The notes: generated by a model from the letters alone, not told the origin. A stretch of 64,000 bases of DNA from Noviluteimonas lactosilytica (GCF_020866925.1 NZ_JAJGAK010000003.1:364966-428965), one strand, 5' to 3'; positions 16,641 through 26,897 are shown, numbered from the stretch's first letter. A program made the numbers and translations.

Positions 16641-18632
16641 TCAGCGCAGCGACTGCGCCACGCGCACCACGTTCTCGACCGTGAACCCGAAGTGCGGGAA
16701 CAGCGCTTCGGCCGGCGCGCTCGCGCCGAAGCGATCGATGCCGATCACCGCGCCGTCGAGGCCGACGTACTTGCGCCAGAAGTCGGTGACGCCGGCTTCG
16801 ATGGCCACGCGCTTGCGACAGGCGTTCGGCAGCACGGCTTCGCGGTACGCGGCGTCCTGGCGATCGAACACGTCGGTCGAGGGCATCGACACGACGCGCA
16901 CGCCGTCGCCGAGTTGCGCGGCGGCCTGCATCGCGAGGCCGACTTCCGAACCGGTGGCGATGAGGATCAGTTCCGGCGCGCCGACGCTGTCGCGCAGGAT
17001 GTAACCGCCACGACGGATGTCGGCAACCTGCTGCGCGTCGCGCGGCTGGTGCGCGAGGTTTTGGCGCGTGAACACCAGGCAGCTCGGACCGTCGTGCTGT
17101 TCGATGGCCGCGCGCCAGCACACCGCCGATTCGACGGCGTCGCACGGGCGCCACACGTCGTTGCCGGGGATGTAGCGCAAGGAGGCGACGTGTTCGATCG
17201 GCTGGTGGGTCGGGCCGTCTTCGCCGAGGCCGATCGAATCGTGCGTGTACACGTGGATCGCATGCGCGCCCATCAGTGCGCTCATGCGCACGGCGTTGCG
17301 CGCGTAATCGCTGAAGACGAGGAAGGTCGCGTCGTACGGGATGAAGCACTCGTGCAGGCCCATGCCGTTGCTGATCGCGGTCATCGCGAACTCGCGCACG
17401 CCGTAGTACACGTAGTTGGCGTTGGCGTCGTCGCTGGTGACGGACTTGCTGCCCTTCCACAGCGTCAGGTTCGAATGCGCGAGGTCGGCCGAGCCGCCGA
17501 TCAGTTCCGGCAACAGCGGGCCGTAGGCTTCGAGCGCCATCTGCGAGGCCTTGCGCGACGCGACGACCGGGCCGTCGGCCTGCAGCTTCGCGATGTACGC
17601 ATCGGCGGCGGCGGCCCAATCGTCCGGCAGTTCGTTGCGCGCGCGGCGCACGAGTTCGTCGGCGAGTTCGGGATGGCGCACGGCGTAACCGTCGAACAAC
17701 GTGTTCCACTGGTCTTCGCGCACCAAGCCGGCGTTGCCCGCGCGCCAACCGTCGCGGATTTCCTGCGGGATCTCGAACGCGCCGTGGTTCCAGTTCAACG
17801 CGGCGCGCGTCGCGGCGATTTCGTCCTTGCCCAGCGGTGCGCCGTGCGAGGACTCCTTGCCGGCCTTGTTCGGCGAACCGAAGCCGATCGTGGTACGCGC
17901 GCAGATCAGCGTGGGCTTGTCGCTCGATGCGAGCGCCGCGTCGACCGCGCGCTTGATCGATTCACTGTCGTGGCCGTCGACGCCGCGGATCACGTTCCAG
18001 CCGTAGGCCTCGAAACGCTTCGGCGTGTCGTCGGTGAACCAGCCCTGCGTGTCGCCGTCGATCGAGATGTGGTTGTCGTCCCAGATGGCGATGAGCTTGT
18101 TGAGGCCCCACGTGCCTGCGAGCGACGCGGCTTCGTGCGAGATGCCTTCCATCAGGCAGCCGTCGCCCATGAACACCCACGTGTGGTGGTCGACGACTTC
18201 GAATTCGGGGCGGTTGAAGCGCTGCGCGAGCAGCTTTTCGGCGAGCGCCATGCCGACGGCGTTCGCGAAGCCCTGGCCGAGCGGGCCGGTCGTCGTTTCG
18301 ACGCCCGGGGTCATGAAGTTTTCCGGGTGGCCCGGCGTCTTCGATTCGAGCTGGCGGAACGACTTCAGGTCATCGATCGAGAGGTCGTAGCCGGACAGGT
18401 GCAGCAACGCGTACTGCAGCATCGAGCCGTGGCCGTTGGACAGCACGAAGCGGTCGCGGTTGAACCACTGCGGGTTGTTCGGGTTGTGGCGGTAGTAGTC
18501 GTTCCAGACGACCTCGGCGATGTCGGCCATGCCCATCGGCATGCCGGGGTGCCCGGACTTCGCGGCCTCGACCGCATCGATTGCGAGGAAACGGATGGCG
18601 TTGGCGAGGTCGCGGCGGCTGGGCGTCGGCAT
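16641..18632 (-). CDS. tkt: Transketolase
   Basis: 663 aa, usual length. It moves two-carbon ketol units between sugar phosphates in the non-oxidative pentose phosphate pathway, using thiamine diphosphate. Visible markers are [21 protein letters not shown], the thiamine-binding [18 protein letters not shown] with its following Asn ([10 protein letters not shown]), the pyrimidine-domain block [24 protein letters not shown], and [15 protein letters not shown]. The C-terminal domain has [11 protein letters not shown]. The start [22 protein letters not shown] fits the family; longer in-frame readings are arginine-rich noise. It heads the tkt/gap/pgk/pyk group on the minus strand, now separated from gapA by 3.4 kb of other genes. 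Confidence 0.96.
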   Translation of the reverse strand: MPTPSRRDLANAIRFLAIDAVEAAKSGHPGMPMGMADIAEVVWNDYYRHNPNNPQWFNRDRFVLSNGHGSMLQYALLHLSGYDLSIDDLKSFRQLESKTPGHPENFMTPGVETTTGPLGQGFANAVGMALAEKLLAQRFNRPEFEVVDHHTWVFMGDGCLMEGISHEAASLAGTWGLNKLIAIWDDNHISIDGDTQGWFTDDTPKRFEAYGWNVIRGVDGHDSESIKRAVDAALASSDKPTLICARTTIGFGSPNKAGKESSHGAPLGKDEIAATRAALNWNHGAFEIPQEIRDGWRAGNAGLVREDQWNTLFDGYAVRHPELADELVRRARNELPDDWAAAADAYIAKLQADGPVVASRKASQMALEAYGPLLPELIGGSADLAHSNLTLWKGSKSVTSDDANANYVYYGVREFAMTAISNGMGLHECFIPYDATFLVFSDYARNAVRMSALMGAHAIHVYTHDSIGLGEDGPTHQPIEHVASLRYIPGNDVWRPCDAVESAVCWRAAIEQHDGPSCLVFTRQNLAHQPRDAQQVADIRRGGYILRDSVGAPELILIATGSEVGLAMQAAAQLGDGVRVVSMPSTDVFDRQDAAYREAVLPNACRKRVAIEAGVTDFWRKYVGLDGAVIGIDRFGASAPAEALFPHFGFTVENVVRVAQSLR

Positions 18633-18715
18633 GGCGGGCGGGCGTCGGGGATGCGGCAAGGGACGCGCATTGTCCCATACCACCCGGCCCGGACCCGCTC
18701 CCGGACGACGAGGCT

Positions 18716-20029
18716 CTACGGGGCAGCGGCCGTTTCGCCCGCGCCGAGGTCCGGTTCGCCCGACGCGACCAGCGTGGCGAGCGTGAGGTCGCCGGTGACG
18801 TTGAGCGTCGTGCGGCACATGTCGAGGAAGTGGTTGACGCCGAGGATCATGCCGATGCCGACGGGGTTGACGCCCACCATCGAGCAGATCAGCGCCACCA
18901 CCGGCAGCGACCCCGACGGCACGCCGGCCGTGCCGATGCCGCCGAGGATGCACACGACCATCACCATCGCCTGCTGGCCGAGCGAGAGGTCCACGCCGAA
19001 GAACTGCGCGAGGAACAGCACCGTCACGCCTTCGAACAGCGCGGTGCCGTTCTGGTTGGCGGTCGCGCCGACGGTGAGCACGAAGCGCGCGATGCGGCGC
19101 GGCAGGCCGAGTTCTTCTTCCGCCACGCGCAGCGCGGTCGGCAGCGTCGCATTGCTCGACGCCGTGGAGAACGCCATCACCATCGCTTCCTGCGCGCCGC
19201 GGAAGAACTTCAGCGGCGACTTGCCCGCGATCACCTTCAACGCGACCGAATAGCTGACGAACTGGTGCAGCGCGAGCGCGAGCACGACCACGCCGACGTA
19301 CGCGCCCAGGCGGATCAGCAGGTCGAAGCCGAAGATCGCCGTGAGGTTGAACATGAAACAGAACACCGTGACCGGCGCCAGGCGGATCACCAGGCCGATC
19401 AGCGTCATCGAGATTTCGAGGAGGCCTTCGACGCCGCGCTTCAACACGTCGGTATGCGGCGACGGCGTCAGCACCAGGCCGATGCCGAACATCACCGCGA
19501 AGAACATCAGCGACAGGATCGTGCCGTTGCTCGACGCGGCCGCGATCACGTTGTCAGGCACGATCGACACCAGCATGTCGATGCCGCGCGGCTGCGTGCC
19601 GACGCTGGCGACGATTTCCTTCGCGCGATCGGCGTTGTCGGCGAGCAGTTGCTGCGCGAGCGCGGGATCGACGCCGGCGCCGGGCTGCAACCAGTTCACG
19701 AGCGCGAGACCGAGCAGCACCGCGACCGCCGACAACACGACCGTGTGGGCCAGCGTCTTCCAGCCGATGCGGCCGAGCGCGCGCACGTCGCCCATCTCCG
19801 CGATGCCGACCACCAGCGCGGAGAACAGCAACGGCACGATCAGCATGAAGATCAGGCTGAGGAAGATCTTCGACACCGGCGTGGTCACGTAGGTCGTGAA
19901 TGCCTGCACCCACGCGGCTTCGTGCGCGCCGGTCGCATGCACGATCAGCCCCGCGACGATGCCGACGGCGAAGCCGATCGCGATCTTCGTATGCAGCGGG
20001 AAGCGCTTGCGGGCGGGCATCGAAGTCAT
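18716..20029 (-). CDS. Dicarboxylate/amino acid:cation symporter (DAACS family)
   Basis: 437 aa with eight or more hydrophobic helices and re-entrant loops. It imports C4-dicarboxylates or acidic amino acids with H+ or Na+ across the inner membrane. Family landmarks are [38 protein letters not shown], the serine-rich hairpin [49 protein letters not shown] (the NxxGT motif) and [15 protein letters not shown] (the PGxxG-type loop). The substrate cannot be fixed from sequence; GltP and DctA types are both possible. Two ATGs (20029 and 20020) are usable and neither has a strong Shine-Dalgarno. It follows the aerotolerance operon after 58 bases and may be co-transcribed. Confidence 0.9.
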   Translation of the reverse strand: MTSMPARKRFPLHTKIAIGFAVGIVAGLIVHATGAHEAAWVQAFTTYVTTPVSKIFLSLIFMLIVPLLFSALVVGIAEMGDVRALGRIGWKTLAHTVVLSAVAVLLGLALVNWLQPGAGVDPALAQQLLADNADRAKEIVASVGTQPRGIDMLVSIVPDNVIAAASSNGTILSLMFFAVMFGIGLVLTPSPHTDVLKRGVEGLLEISMTLIGLVIRLAPVTVFCFMFNLTAIFGFDLLIRLGAYVGVVVLALALHQFVSYSVALKVIAGKSPLKFFRGAQEAMVMAFSTASSNATLPTALRVAEEELGLPRRIARFVLTVGATANQNGTALFEGVTVLFLAQFFGVDLSLGQQAMVMVVCILGGIGTAGVPSGSLPVVALICSMVGVNPVGIGMILGVNHFLDMCRTTLNVTGDLTLATLVASGEPDLGAGETAAAP

Positions 20030-20087
20030 GCGGCGGGTCCGTCGGCCGCGGACCGTCCGCGGGATCGCCGGGACTGTAACGCGCCGC

Positions 20088-21743
20088 TCAGGCCGGGGGA
20101 TAGAGCGGCGGCAGGGGGTCGGGCACGCGCGGGCCGCGCGCGGGGGCCGCCACGCGCACCCCCTTGGCGAAGACGCGGCGCAGGGCTTCGCGTGCGATGC
20201 GCGGGTCGGCGCCGGCCCAGCGCGCGCGCTGCAGGAGTTCGAGCGCGTCGCGCTGTGCGTCGTCGTCGATGCGTGCAAGCAATGCGTCGATGTCGGCGGC
20301 GGGCGGCGTCACCGAGGCGCAGAGGGCATCGGCGATGTCGCCGAGGTCGCCGTCGGCCAGGGCACGCTTCAAGTCGGGACGCGGTGGTGGCGCGGGTTCG
20401 GCGTCGTCGTCCTCGTTCGGCGCATGCGGTTTGCGACCGAGCGCCCACAGGAACGTCAGCAGCCACAGCAACGCGAATGCGGCAGCGGCCGCGGCCCACG
20501 GGAGCACGCGCCCCTGGATGCCGGGGATCGCGATGCGGCCGTCGTCGGTCGAGGTCGCGGCCTTCGCATCGGGTCCGCTCGCATCCGGCGCCGCGGCGAC
20601 ATTGCCGGCCACGCCGGGCGCGACCTGCAAGTCGATCGGCGGCAACGTCGCGGTGCGCACGACGCCCGCGCGCACGTCCCACCATTCGATGCGCGGCGCG
20701 TCGATGCGCAACGCACCCGCGCGCGTGGGCACGATCGAGAACGTGCGCGACACGGTCGTGCGCGGGCGGCCTTCGGCGAAGGATTCGTCGGCCTGCGTCG
20801 ATGCAGGAAAGACCTGCGCGGCGCCGGCCGTCGTCAGTCGCATCTCCGGCACTTGCGCGGCGACCGCGCCATCGGCGACCGCTTCGACCTGCACCGTCGC
20901 CGATTCGCCGGCGCGTGCGTTGCGCGGCAACGCGACGTAACGCAGGCGCAGGTCTTCGAGCGGCAACCACGGTTGCGGTGCATTCGCGGGAATCGGGCGC
21001 ACGCGCACCACGCGATCGGGCGCGTTCGCGGCGAGCGGCGTGCGGCCGTCGCCGAACAGGTCGTCGAAGAATCCGCCCACGCCCTGCCCGCGGAAACGCG
21101 CGCCTTCCAGCACGACGCGCCCACTGCGTTCGGGCACGAGCAGGAAGCGGCGCTCGACCACGTTGTAACGCCGCCCCGACATCTCCTGCGAGTACTGCAG
21201 GTCCTGGCCGACCTTGCGCAACGTCGCGCCCTTCGGCGCGGGCTGGTCGAGATCGCCGGATACGAGCGGCACCGCGTAATACAGGCGCACCTTCAAACCG
21301 ACCGCTTGCTGCACGTAGGGATCGGCGTGATCGATCTCGGTTTCGATGAAGGCCACGTCCCCGGCGCGCGCGGGCACGCGGCTGGCGGGCAGCACGGTGA
21401 GCGTGATCGGCGGCGTCGTGCGGTTGCCGACCTGCAACGCAGGAATGGTGAACACGCCTTCGCGACGCGGCTGCAGCACGACCGAGTACTGCGTGTGCAT
21501 GGTGACGCGGCCATTGACCGCACTCGCGCTGCGCTGGCTCGAATGTCCGCTCAATTCGAAATCGCGCAGCAACGGCGCGTAGTCCGGCGCGCTGTCGAGC
21601 GACTCGGCGGCGATGTTGAGCGTCGTCGTCTCCCCTGCTTCGATGCGGTCGCGATCGAGCCACGCGCGCACCTGCGCATGCGCGGCGGGCACGACGAGCG
21701 CCAACAGGAACAGCAGGGCGACGGCGAAACGCTTGTGCATCAT
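20088..21743 (-). CDS. batD: BatD-family aerotolerance protein
   Basis: 551 aa. A signal peptide (ending AAHA) is followed by a large periplasmic beta-sandwich region: VRAWLDRDRIEAGETTTLNI opens it, as is usual for BatD/DUF2 proteins, and RREGVFTIPALQVGNRTTPPITL and ERSGRVVLEGARFRGQG continue the pattern. A membrane helix (around residue 415, LPWAAAAAAFALLWLLTFLWALG) and a cytoplasmic acidic-to-basic tail of ~115 residues end it. The start at 21743 overlaps the stop of the VWA/TPR gene (ATGA). Much longer in-frame readings exist upstream but fall within that gene. BatD proteins belong to the Bacteroides-type aerotolerance complex and are thought to scaffold VWA partners at the membrane. Confidence 0.85.
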   Translation of the reverse strand: MMHKRFAVALLFLLALVVPAAHAQVRAWLDRDRIEAGETTTLNIAAESLDSAPDYAPLLRDFELSGHSSQRSASAVNGRVTMHTQYSVVLQPRREGVFTIPALQVGNRTTPPITLTVLPASRVPARAGDVAFIETEIDHADPYVQQAVGLKVRLYYAVPLVSGDLDQPAPKGATLRKVGQDLQYSQEMSGRRYNVVERRFLLVPERSGRVVLEGARFRGQGVGGFFDDLFGDGRTPLAANAPDRVVRVRPIPANAPQPWLPLEDLRLRYVALPRNARAGESATVQVEAVADGAVAAQVPEMRLTTAGAAQVFPASTQADESFAEGRPRTTVSRTFSIVPTRAGALRIDAPRIEWWDVRAGVVRTATLPPIDLQVAPGVAGNVAAAPDASGPDAKAATSTDDGRIAIPGIQGRVLPWAAAAAAFALLWLLTFLWALGRKPHAPNEDDDAEPAPPPRPDLKRALADGDLGDIADALCASVTPPAADIDALLARIDDDAQRDALELLQRARWAGADPRIAREALRRVFAKGVRVAAPARGPRVPDPLPPLYPPA

Positions 21744-23506
21744 TCGCCGCCCTCCAGTTGGCGGCGTTCGTATTCGAGGCGGAACTTCGCGCGCAGCAAA
21801 CCGCCCGGATCGTCGGGCACGCGGCGCAGCCACGCGTCGTTGGCGAGGCGGCGTTCGCGGTCCTGCGGCGATTCCTTGCGCGCTTGCTGCTTGCCTTGCT
21901 GTTGGCCCTGCTGGCCTTTTTCGAGCGCCTGCCGCATGCGTTCGCGTTGCGCGGCGTCGGCGGCGCGTTGTTGTCGTGCGTCGGCGGGGGTTTCGGGCTT
22001 CGCGTCGCCGGGTTGCGGGGATTGCGGCGTGCCGGCCTGGCGTTGCTGCGCCTTGTCCTGCTGCGCCTTGTCCTGCTGCGATTGCGCCTGTTGCTGCGAC
22101 TGCGATTGCTGCTGTTGCGATTGCTGCTGTTGCTGCGACGGCTGTTGCTGCGACTGCCCGTTCGCCTGCTTCTGGTCCTGCTGGTCCTTCCGGTCCTGCT
22201 GCGAGCGCGGATCGTTGTTCTTGCCCTGCCCCTGCGGCGGCTTGCGCTTCATCGCCGCTTCGACCGCGCGGCGGTTGGCGATCGCGTCCTGCATGCCGGG
22301 TTGCGCGCGCAGGGCGCGATCGTAGGCCTGGATCGCCTGTTCGTAATGGCCCTGCTTCGCGAGTGCGTTGCCGAGGTTGTATTGCGCGTCGGCGCCGGGC
22401 ACGCCGTCGTACGCCTGCTGCGCGTTCGCGAAGTCGCCGCGGCGATACGCGGACTCGCCCGCGTCCATGCGCTGCGTCGCGACCTGGTCCGCGCGGCGCC
22501 ACAACGTGCCTTCCGGTGCGGGTGCGGTGGACTGCGCCCGTGCGAAGCCCATCGGCACGCACAGCACCACGAGCATCGCGGCGACGCCCGCGCCACGGCG
22601 GAAGGCGAACAACGCGAGCAACATCAGCGGCGGGATCAACCAGTAGCCCGCGTCTTCCCAACTGCGGCCTGCGCGGCCTTGCGTCGATGTCGCGTCGGCC
22701 GCCTGCGCCTGCAGCACGCCGAGCGCGCGCAGATCGCCGTCGTCGATCGACAGCGGGACGAACGCGCCGCCGCCCGCGCGCGCGAGTGCACGCAACGATC
22801 CGGCGTCGAGCGCCGCATTCGCACCGAGGCCGAGCACGGAGACGCGCATGCCCGGCTTCGATGCATTCGACGCCGCGGCGTTCGCCGCATCGTCGCCGCG
22901 ATCGGTGAGCAGCAGGATGTCGCCGCGATCGAAGCCGGCCTGGCGCAACAGGTCCACCGAACGCCTGATCGCGCGGTCCGGGCGATGGCCGTCCACCGGC
23001 ATCACGTCGGGCTGCAACGAATCGAGGAACAACGCGACATTCGCCGCGTCGTCGGTGAGCGGCGCGACCGTGTACGCGTCGTCGGCGAAGGCGAGCAGGC
23101 CGACCTGGCCGGCATCGCGTTCGCGCAGCAGCGTGGCGATCTTCGCGCGTGCCTGCAGTAAACGCGACGGCGGCAGGTCGGGTTGCAGGGTGCGCGTCGA
23201 CAGATCGAGCGCGATCACCAGCGGCGTGCGGCTCTGCCACGCCGGTTGCGGCACCTGTTTCCACGCGGGACCAGCGAGCGCGAGCACGGCGAGTGCGTAT
23301 GCGAGCAGCACCGCGACCAGCGCGCTGCGCGTGCGCACGTTCGATGCAGGTTCGAGCAGGTGCGGCAGCAGATGGGGATCCACCGATGCGCGCCACGCGT
23401 TGTCGCGCCGCGCGCGATGCATCCACAACCACGCGATCGCCGGCAGCGCGAGCAGCGCCCACAACCACGCGGGGCGCAGGAAATGCAGCATTTCGATCTC
23501 GCTCAT
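21740..23506 (-). CDS. VWA-TPR fusion, BatB/BatC-like, with degenerate MIDAS
   Basis: 588 aa. The order is two N-terminal membrane helices (~8-28 and 62-80), a VWA domain (~95-270), a third helix (YWLIPPLMLLALFAF), then a TPR segment (RGDFANAQQAYDG and GHYEQAIQAYDRALRAQPGMQDA, about residues 345-425) and a long Gln-rich, charged low-complexity tail. This is BatB and BatC in one chain. The metal-binding DxSxS motif of VWA domains reads D101-L-S103-T-R105, so the third residue is Arg; the later TDG motif reads TDRGDD. Metal binding may therefore be lost. It overlaps both neighbours by four bases (ATGA), so translation is coupled across the operon. Confidence 0.86.
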   Translation of the reverse strand: MSEIEMLHFLRPAWLWALLALPAIAWLWMHRARRDNAWRASVDPHLLPHLLEPASNVRTRSALVAVLLAYALAVLALAGPAWKQVPQPAWQSRTPLVIALDLSTRTLQPDLPPSRLLQARAKIATLLRERDAGQVGLLAFADDAYTVAPLTDDAANVALFLDSLQPDVMPVDGHRPDRAIRRSVDLLRQAGFDRGDILLLTDRGDDAANAAASNASKPGMRVSVLGLGANAALDAGSLRALARAGGGAFVPLSIDDGDLRALGVLQAQAADATSTQGRAGRSWEDAGYWLIPPLMLLALFAFRRGAGVAAMLVVLCVPMGFARAQSTAPAPEGTLWRRADQVATQRMDAGESAYRRGDFANAQQAYDGVPGADAQYNLGNALAKQGHYEQAIQAYDRALRAQPGMQDAIANRRAVEAAMKRKPPQGQGKNNDPRSQQDRKDQQDQKQANGQSQQQPSQQQQQSQQQQSQSQQQAQSQQDKAQQDKAQQRQAGTPQSPQPGDAKPETPADARQQRAADAAQRERMRQALEKGQQGQQQGKQQARKESPQDRERRLANDAWLRRVPDDPGGLLRAKFRLEYERRQLEGGE

Positions 23507-24534
23507 GCACGCCTCCGCAGCGGCACGGCCGCGAGCGCGGCGAGTGCGAGTGCGATGCCGAGCGGCACGGGATAACGTTCGATGCGCGGGCGCACCGCCT
23601 GGCCGGGGCGTTTCACCGGTTCGAGGCGATCGATTCCCGCGTAGATGCCTGCGAGCGATTCGGTGTCTCGCGCACGGAAGAAGCGGCCGCCGGTGGTGCT
23701 GGCGATGCGTTCGAGGCCCGCTTCGTCGATTTCATCGGGCCCGCCGCTCGGCATCGGCAAACGGAACCCGAACACCGATACGCTACCCTCGCCGCCGAAC
23801 GCCACCGTGTGCACGCGCACGTTGGCATCGCGCGCGAGTTCGGCGGCCTTCGCGGGTTCGAGCACGCCGGCGGTGTTCACGCCGTCGGTGAGCAGGATCA
23901 CGACACGCTGGTCGGCGGGTTGCGACTGCAGGCGCTTGACCGCGAGCGCGAGTGCGTCGCCGAGTGCGGTTTCGCGCCCCGCGAGGCCGACGACGCTGTC
24001 GTCGAGTTGCTGGCGCACCGTCGTGAGGTCGAGCGTGAGCGGCGTGAGCGTGTAGGCACGCTGGCCGAAGACGAGCAGGCCGACGCGATCGCCGCCGCGT
24101 CGATCGAGGAAGTCCGCGAGCACCGCCTTCGCGGCGGTGAGGCGATCGACGGGTTGTCCGCCGAGTTCCATGTCCTCTTCGCTCATGCTGCCGGACAGAT
24201 CGACCGCGAGCATCAGGTCGCGGCCCGCCTGCGGCGGCACGATCGGCGGACCGAGCGCCTGCGGCCGCGCGCAGGCGATGACGAGCGCGAACCATGCGAG
24301 CCACGCGAGCAAGCCCGCGCCGCGCCCGCGCAACGCATGCCCGCCGCGCGCCTGCGCGACCGCATCGATGTGCGCGCCATACGGCACGCGCAATGCGGCG
24401 GAAGCGGAACGGCGCCGCGGCAACACCCAACGCGCGAGCAACGGCAGCGGCAACGCGAGCAGCGCGAGCGGCCACGCGAACTGCGACAGCCACGCGGACT
24501 GCGCAAGCCAGGCGGGGAGCGCGGACGACAACAT
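23503..24534 (-). CDS. batA: BatA-like VWA domain membrane protein
   Basis: 343 aa. Two membrane helices lie in the first ~90 residues (WPLALLALPLPLLARWV and LLAWLAWFALVIACA), then a VWA domain with an intact metal motif DLSGSMSEEDMELGG, the conserved Thr/Ser loop (GRETALGDALALAVKRL) and ILLTDGVNTAGVL. A final helix (LGIALALAALAAVPL) precedes a basic tail. This is the family layout of BatA. The start at 24534 shares one base with the stop of the DUF4381 gene. Its intact MIDAS contrasts with the degenerate one in the next gene, so this is probably the ligand-binding VWA subunit of the complex. Confidence 0.87.
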   Translation of the reverse strand: MLSSALPAWLAQSAWLSQFAWPLALLALPLPLLARWVLPRRRSASAALRVPYGAHIDAVAQARGGHALRGRGAGLLAWLAWFALVIACARPQALGPPIVPPQAGRDLMLAVDLSGSMSEEDMELGGQPVDRLTAAKAVLADFLDRRGGDRVGLLVFGQRAYTLTPLTLDLTTVRQQLDDSVVGLAGRETALGDALALAVKRLQSQPADQRVVILLTDGVNTAGVLEPAKAAELARDANVRVHTVAFGGEGSVSVFGFRLPMPSGGPDEIDEAGLERIASTTGGRFFRARDTESLAGIYAGIDRLEPVKRPGQAVRPRIERYPVPLGIALALAALAAVPLRRRA

Positions 24535-24986
24535 CAGTGCATCCACTCCAGGTAACGCTTGCGTGCCCGCGCGCGCAGATCGTCGACCGCACCGGCATCG
24601 ACCTTGCGGCGGAAGGCGCCGTCGAGCAGCAACGCGCCCGCGTCGCCGGCGAACAGGGCCTGCTTCGCGCCAGCATCGAGGTGCGCACGCCACCGGTCGC
24701 CTTCGTAACGATCCGCATCGGGATCGCGACGGCGCGCGGCGCGGCGCAGGAGTTCGGAGATCGCGGCGACCTGCGCGCTCGGCGTCGCGGCGTGCGCGAG
24801 CGCATCGTCGAACACGCGCGCGATGGCGCGGCGTCGCATCGCGCGACGTCGGATGAACACGAACGCGATCGTCGCGCAGGCGACGACCGCCGCCAGCACG
24901 AGCCACCATCCCGGCGCGAGCGGCCACCACGGCGCCGCGGGGGCGGCGTGCACGTCGCGCAGGACGAGGTCGGCGGGCGAGTTCAT
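24534..24986 (-). CDS. DUF4381-family small membrane protein
   Basis: 150 aa. A short N-terminal segment and one membrane helix (WWLVLAAVVACATIAFVFI, residues ~27-45) are followed by an Arg/Ala-rich cytoplasmic helical domain with ISELLRRAARRRDPDADRYEGDRW and KVDAGAVDDLRARARKRYLEWMH. This is the usual third gene of MoxR-DUF58-DUF4381-VWA operons. No enzymatic motif is present. It starts one base after the stop of the DUF58 gene and shares a base with the start of the VWA gene. Its role is probably structural within the membrane complex; that is inferred from context only. Confidence 0.8.
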   Translation of the reverse strand: MNSPADLVLRDVHAAPAAPWWPLAPGWWLVLAAVVACATIAFVFIRRRAMRRRAIARVFDDALAHAATPSAQVAAISELLRRAARRRDPDADRYEGDRWRAHLDAGAKQALFAGDAGALLLDGAFRRKVDAGAVDDLRARARKRYLEWMH

Positions 24987-24987
24987 G

Positions 24988-25902
24988 TCAGGCGACGCTC
25001 GCCTGCGGACGACCCCAGCCCGCGAACCACGCGTCGCTCGGCGCATCGGTCGACAGCACCTGCACGCGCACGCCGCGCGCGGGCAAGGCTTGCAGCGCGG
25101 CTTCGATGGGTCCGGTGAATTCCTGCCGCCAACGCTGGCGTTGCGGCGCGCTCGCGAGGTCGAGTTCGACGCGATGTTCGCTCGTCGCGAACGGCAACGC
25201 CGCCTTCGGCGGATCGCGTTCGAGCGGATCGACGAGCAGCAGCACCGTGGTGTCGTGGTGCAACGCGAACGCGGGCCAGCGATGCGGTTCGATCGCGGCG
25301 ATGCTCGACGGATCGGCGAGCACGACGAGTCGCGAACCTGGACGCAGCACGCGCGCCGCATGGTCGAGCGCGACACTCAACCCAGCGTCGTCTTCCGGCG
25401 GCTTCGCGTACCAGCGAACGAGCGCGTCGAGGACGCGCAGCGCGCCGCGCGGACCGCCGGCGGGCGGGATCGGCGCTTCGCGCTGGCTGCCGCGCAACGC
25501 GGCGAGGCGATCGCCGTCGCGCAGCGCGGCCCACGCCGCGATCGCGCCGGCGCGCGCGGCCTGCACCGACTTGAAGCGCACGCGCGTGCCGAAGTACATC
25601 GTCGGCGCCGTGTCGGCGACGATCAGCGTCAGGCGTTCGCGTTCGGCCTGGAACAACTTGGTATGCGGGCGCCCGCTGCGTGCGGTGAGGCGCCAGTCGA
25701 TGTGGCGCGCGTCGTCGCCGATCGCGTACTCGCGCGATTCGGCGTACTCCATGCCGCGTCCACGCAGCGGCGACAGCGCATGGCCGGACACGCCGTGCCG
25801 GCCACGCCGCGCCTCGCGCCGCCCGAGTGCGAGCGCGCGCAGACCGACGAGTTCCTGCAGCGTGGGTGCGATGCCTTCCTGCGGGGGCATTGCGATGGGC
25901 AT
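24988..25902 (-). CDS. DUF58 domain protein
   Basis: 304 aa, no membrane helix. The DUF58 signature is clear: GMEYAESREYAIGDDARHIDWRLTARSGRPHTKLFQAE, followed by the VWA-like LIVADTAPTMYFGT. In this fold the VWA metal site is usually incomplete. The protein is a routine partner of MoxR AAA+ ATPases and probably the client or adaptor that links the ATPase to the membrane VWA proteins. The ATG at 25902 is two bases after the MoxR stop; MPPQEG at 25890 is an alternative start. Confidence 0.87.
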   Translation of the reverse strand: MPIAMPPQEGIAPTLQELVGLRALALGRREARRGRHGVSGHALSPLRGRGMEYAESREYAIGDDARHIDWRLTARSGRPHTKLFQAERERLTLIVADTAPTMYFGTRVRFKSVQAARAGAIAAWAALRDGDRLAALRGSQREAPIPPAGGPRGALRVLDALVRWYAKPPEDDAGLSVALDHAARVLRPGSRLVVLADPSSIAAIEPHRWPAFALHHDTTVLLLVDPLERDPPKAALPFATSEHRVELDLASAPQRQRWRQEFTGPIEAALQALPARGVRVQVLSTDAPSDAWFAGWGRPQASVA

Positions 25903-25904
25903 GG

Positions 25905-26897
25905 TCAGGGCAACGGGACCTTGTCGAGCAGCGCGCGGGCGAGGCGATCGCCATCCCAGCCTTCGGCGGTCGCTTCGTAACTCGGAAGCACGCGGTGACG
26001 CAGGACATCGGGCGCGATCGCGCGCACGTCTTCCGGCGTGACGAAGTCGCGGCCCGCGAGCCATGCGCGCGCGCGGGCGCAGCGTTCGAGCGCGATCGAG
26101 CCGCGCGGGCTCGCGCCCCACGCGATGCGGCGCGCGAGCGCAGCGTCGTAGCGCGCGGGTTCGCGCGAGGCGAGCACGAGTTCGATCAGGTAACGCTCCA
26201 CCGGCGGCGCGAGGTGCAGGTCGAGCACCGCGGCGCGCGCGGCGAACACGTCGTCGACCGGCATGCGTTCGATCGCATCGGACACGGGCTGCAGCACGTT
26301 GCGCGCGCGTTCGCGCGCCAGGCGCAGGATCTCGGTTTCGGTCGCCGCCTCGGGATAGCCGATGCGGATGTACATCAGGAAGCGATCGAGCTGCGCCTCG
26401 GGCAGCGGGAACGTGCCTTCCTGTTCGATCGGGTTCTGCGTCGCCATCACGAGGAACAACGGCGGCAACGGATAGGTCTGGCGCCCGACGGTGACTTGGC
26501 GTTCGCCCATCGCTTCGAGCAACGCCGACTGCACCTTCGCGGGCGCGCGGTTGATTTCGTCGGCGAGCAGCAGCGGATGGAAGATCGGGCCCGGCTGGAA
26601 CTCGAAGCGACCGTCCTGCGGGCGCCAGACTTCGGTGCCCGTGAGGTCGGCCGGCAAGAGGTCCGGCGTGAACTGCACGCGCGCGAAGGCGGCGTCCAGG
26701 CGCGCGGCGAGCGCGCGGATCGCGCTGGTCTTGGCCAGGCCCGGCGCGCCCTCGACCAGCAAGTGGCCGTCGGCGAGCAGTGCGATGAGCAGGCGTTCGA
26801 TCAGCGCGCCCTGCCCCACGATTTCCGCGGAGAGCTGGTCGCGCAGCGTCGCGAACGCGGCGTGCAAACGTGAGGGTGGATCGCTGCGGCTGTCCAT
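25905..26897 (-). CDS. MoxR-family AAA+ ATPase
   Basis: 330 aa. The Walker A motif is in LVEGAPGLAKTSAIRA, Walker B in LLLADEINRAPAKVQSALLEAM, sensor 1 in LFLVMATQNPIEQEGTFPLPEAQLDRFLM, and a C-terminal lid with ALARRIAWGASPRGSIALERCARAR. These are hallmarks of MoxR ATPases, which act as chaperones that assemble or metallate VWA-containing complexes. It is the first gene of the six-gene operon through batD. The start MDSRSDPPSRLH at 26897 is chosen; the frame runs further upstream but into the terminator region. A strong terminator at 26961-26990 insulates it from pilQ. Confidence 0.92.
   Translation of the reverse strand: MDSRSDPPSRLHAAFATLRDQLSAEIVGQGALIERLLIALLADGHLLVEGAPGLAKTSAIRALAARLDAAFARVQFTPDLLPADLTGTEVWRPQDGRFEFQPGPIFHPLLLADEINRAPAKVQSALLEAMGERQVTVGRQTYPLPPLFLVMATQNPIEQEGTFPLPEAQLDRFLMYIRIGYPEAATETEILRLARERARNVLQPVSDAIERMPVDDVFAARAAVLDLHLAPPVERYLIELVLASREPARYDAALARRIAWGASPRGSIALERCARARAWLAGRDFVTPEDVRAIAPDVLRHRVLPSYEATAEGWDGDRLARALLDKVPLP

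Noticed and set aside
16608-19253. Plus-strand open frame opposite transketolase
   Set aside because: Arg/Gly/Val-rich, without domains; transketolase on the other strand is complete.
22030-22200. CTG/TTG triplet-rich tract as a possible CRISPR or simple repeat array
   Set aside because: It is the coding sequence of the Gln-rich tail of the VWA/TPR protein; no regular repeat and spacer pattern.
21744-23510. Upstream extension of batD to a 1140-aa protein
   Set aside because: It would overlap the whole VWA/TPR gene in another frame and lacks sense. The signal peptide at 21743 fixes the start.
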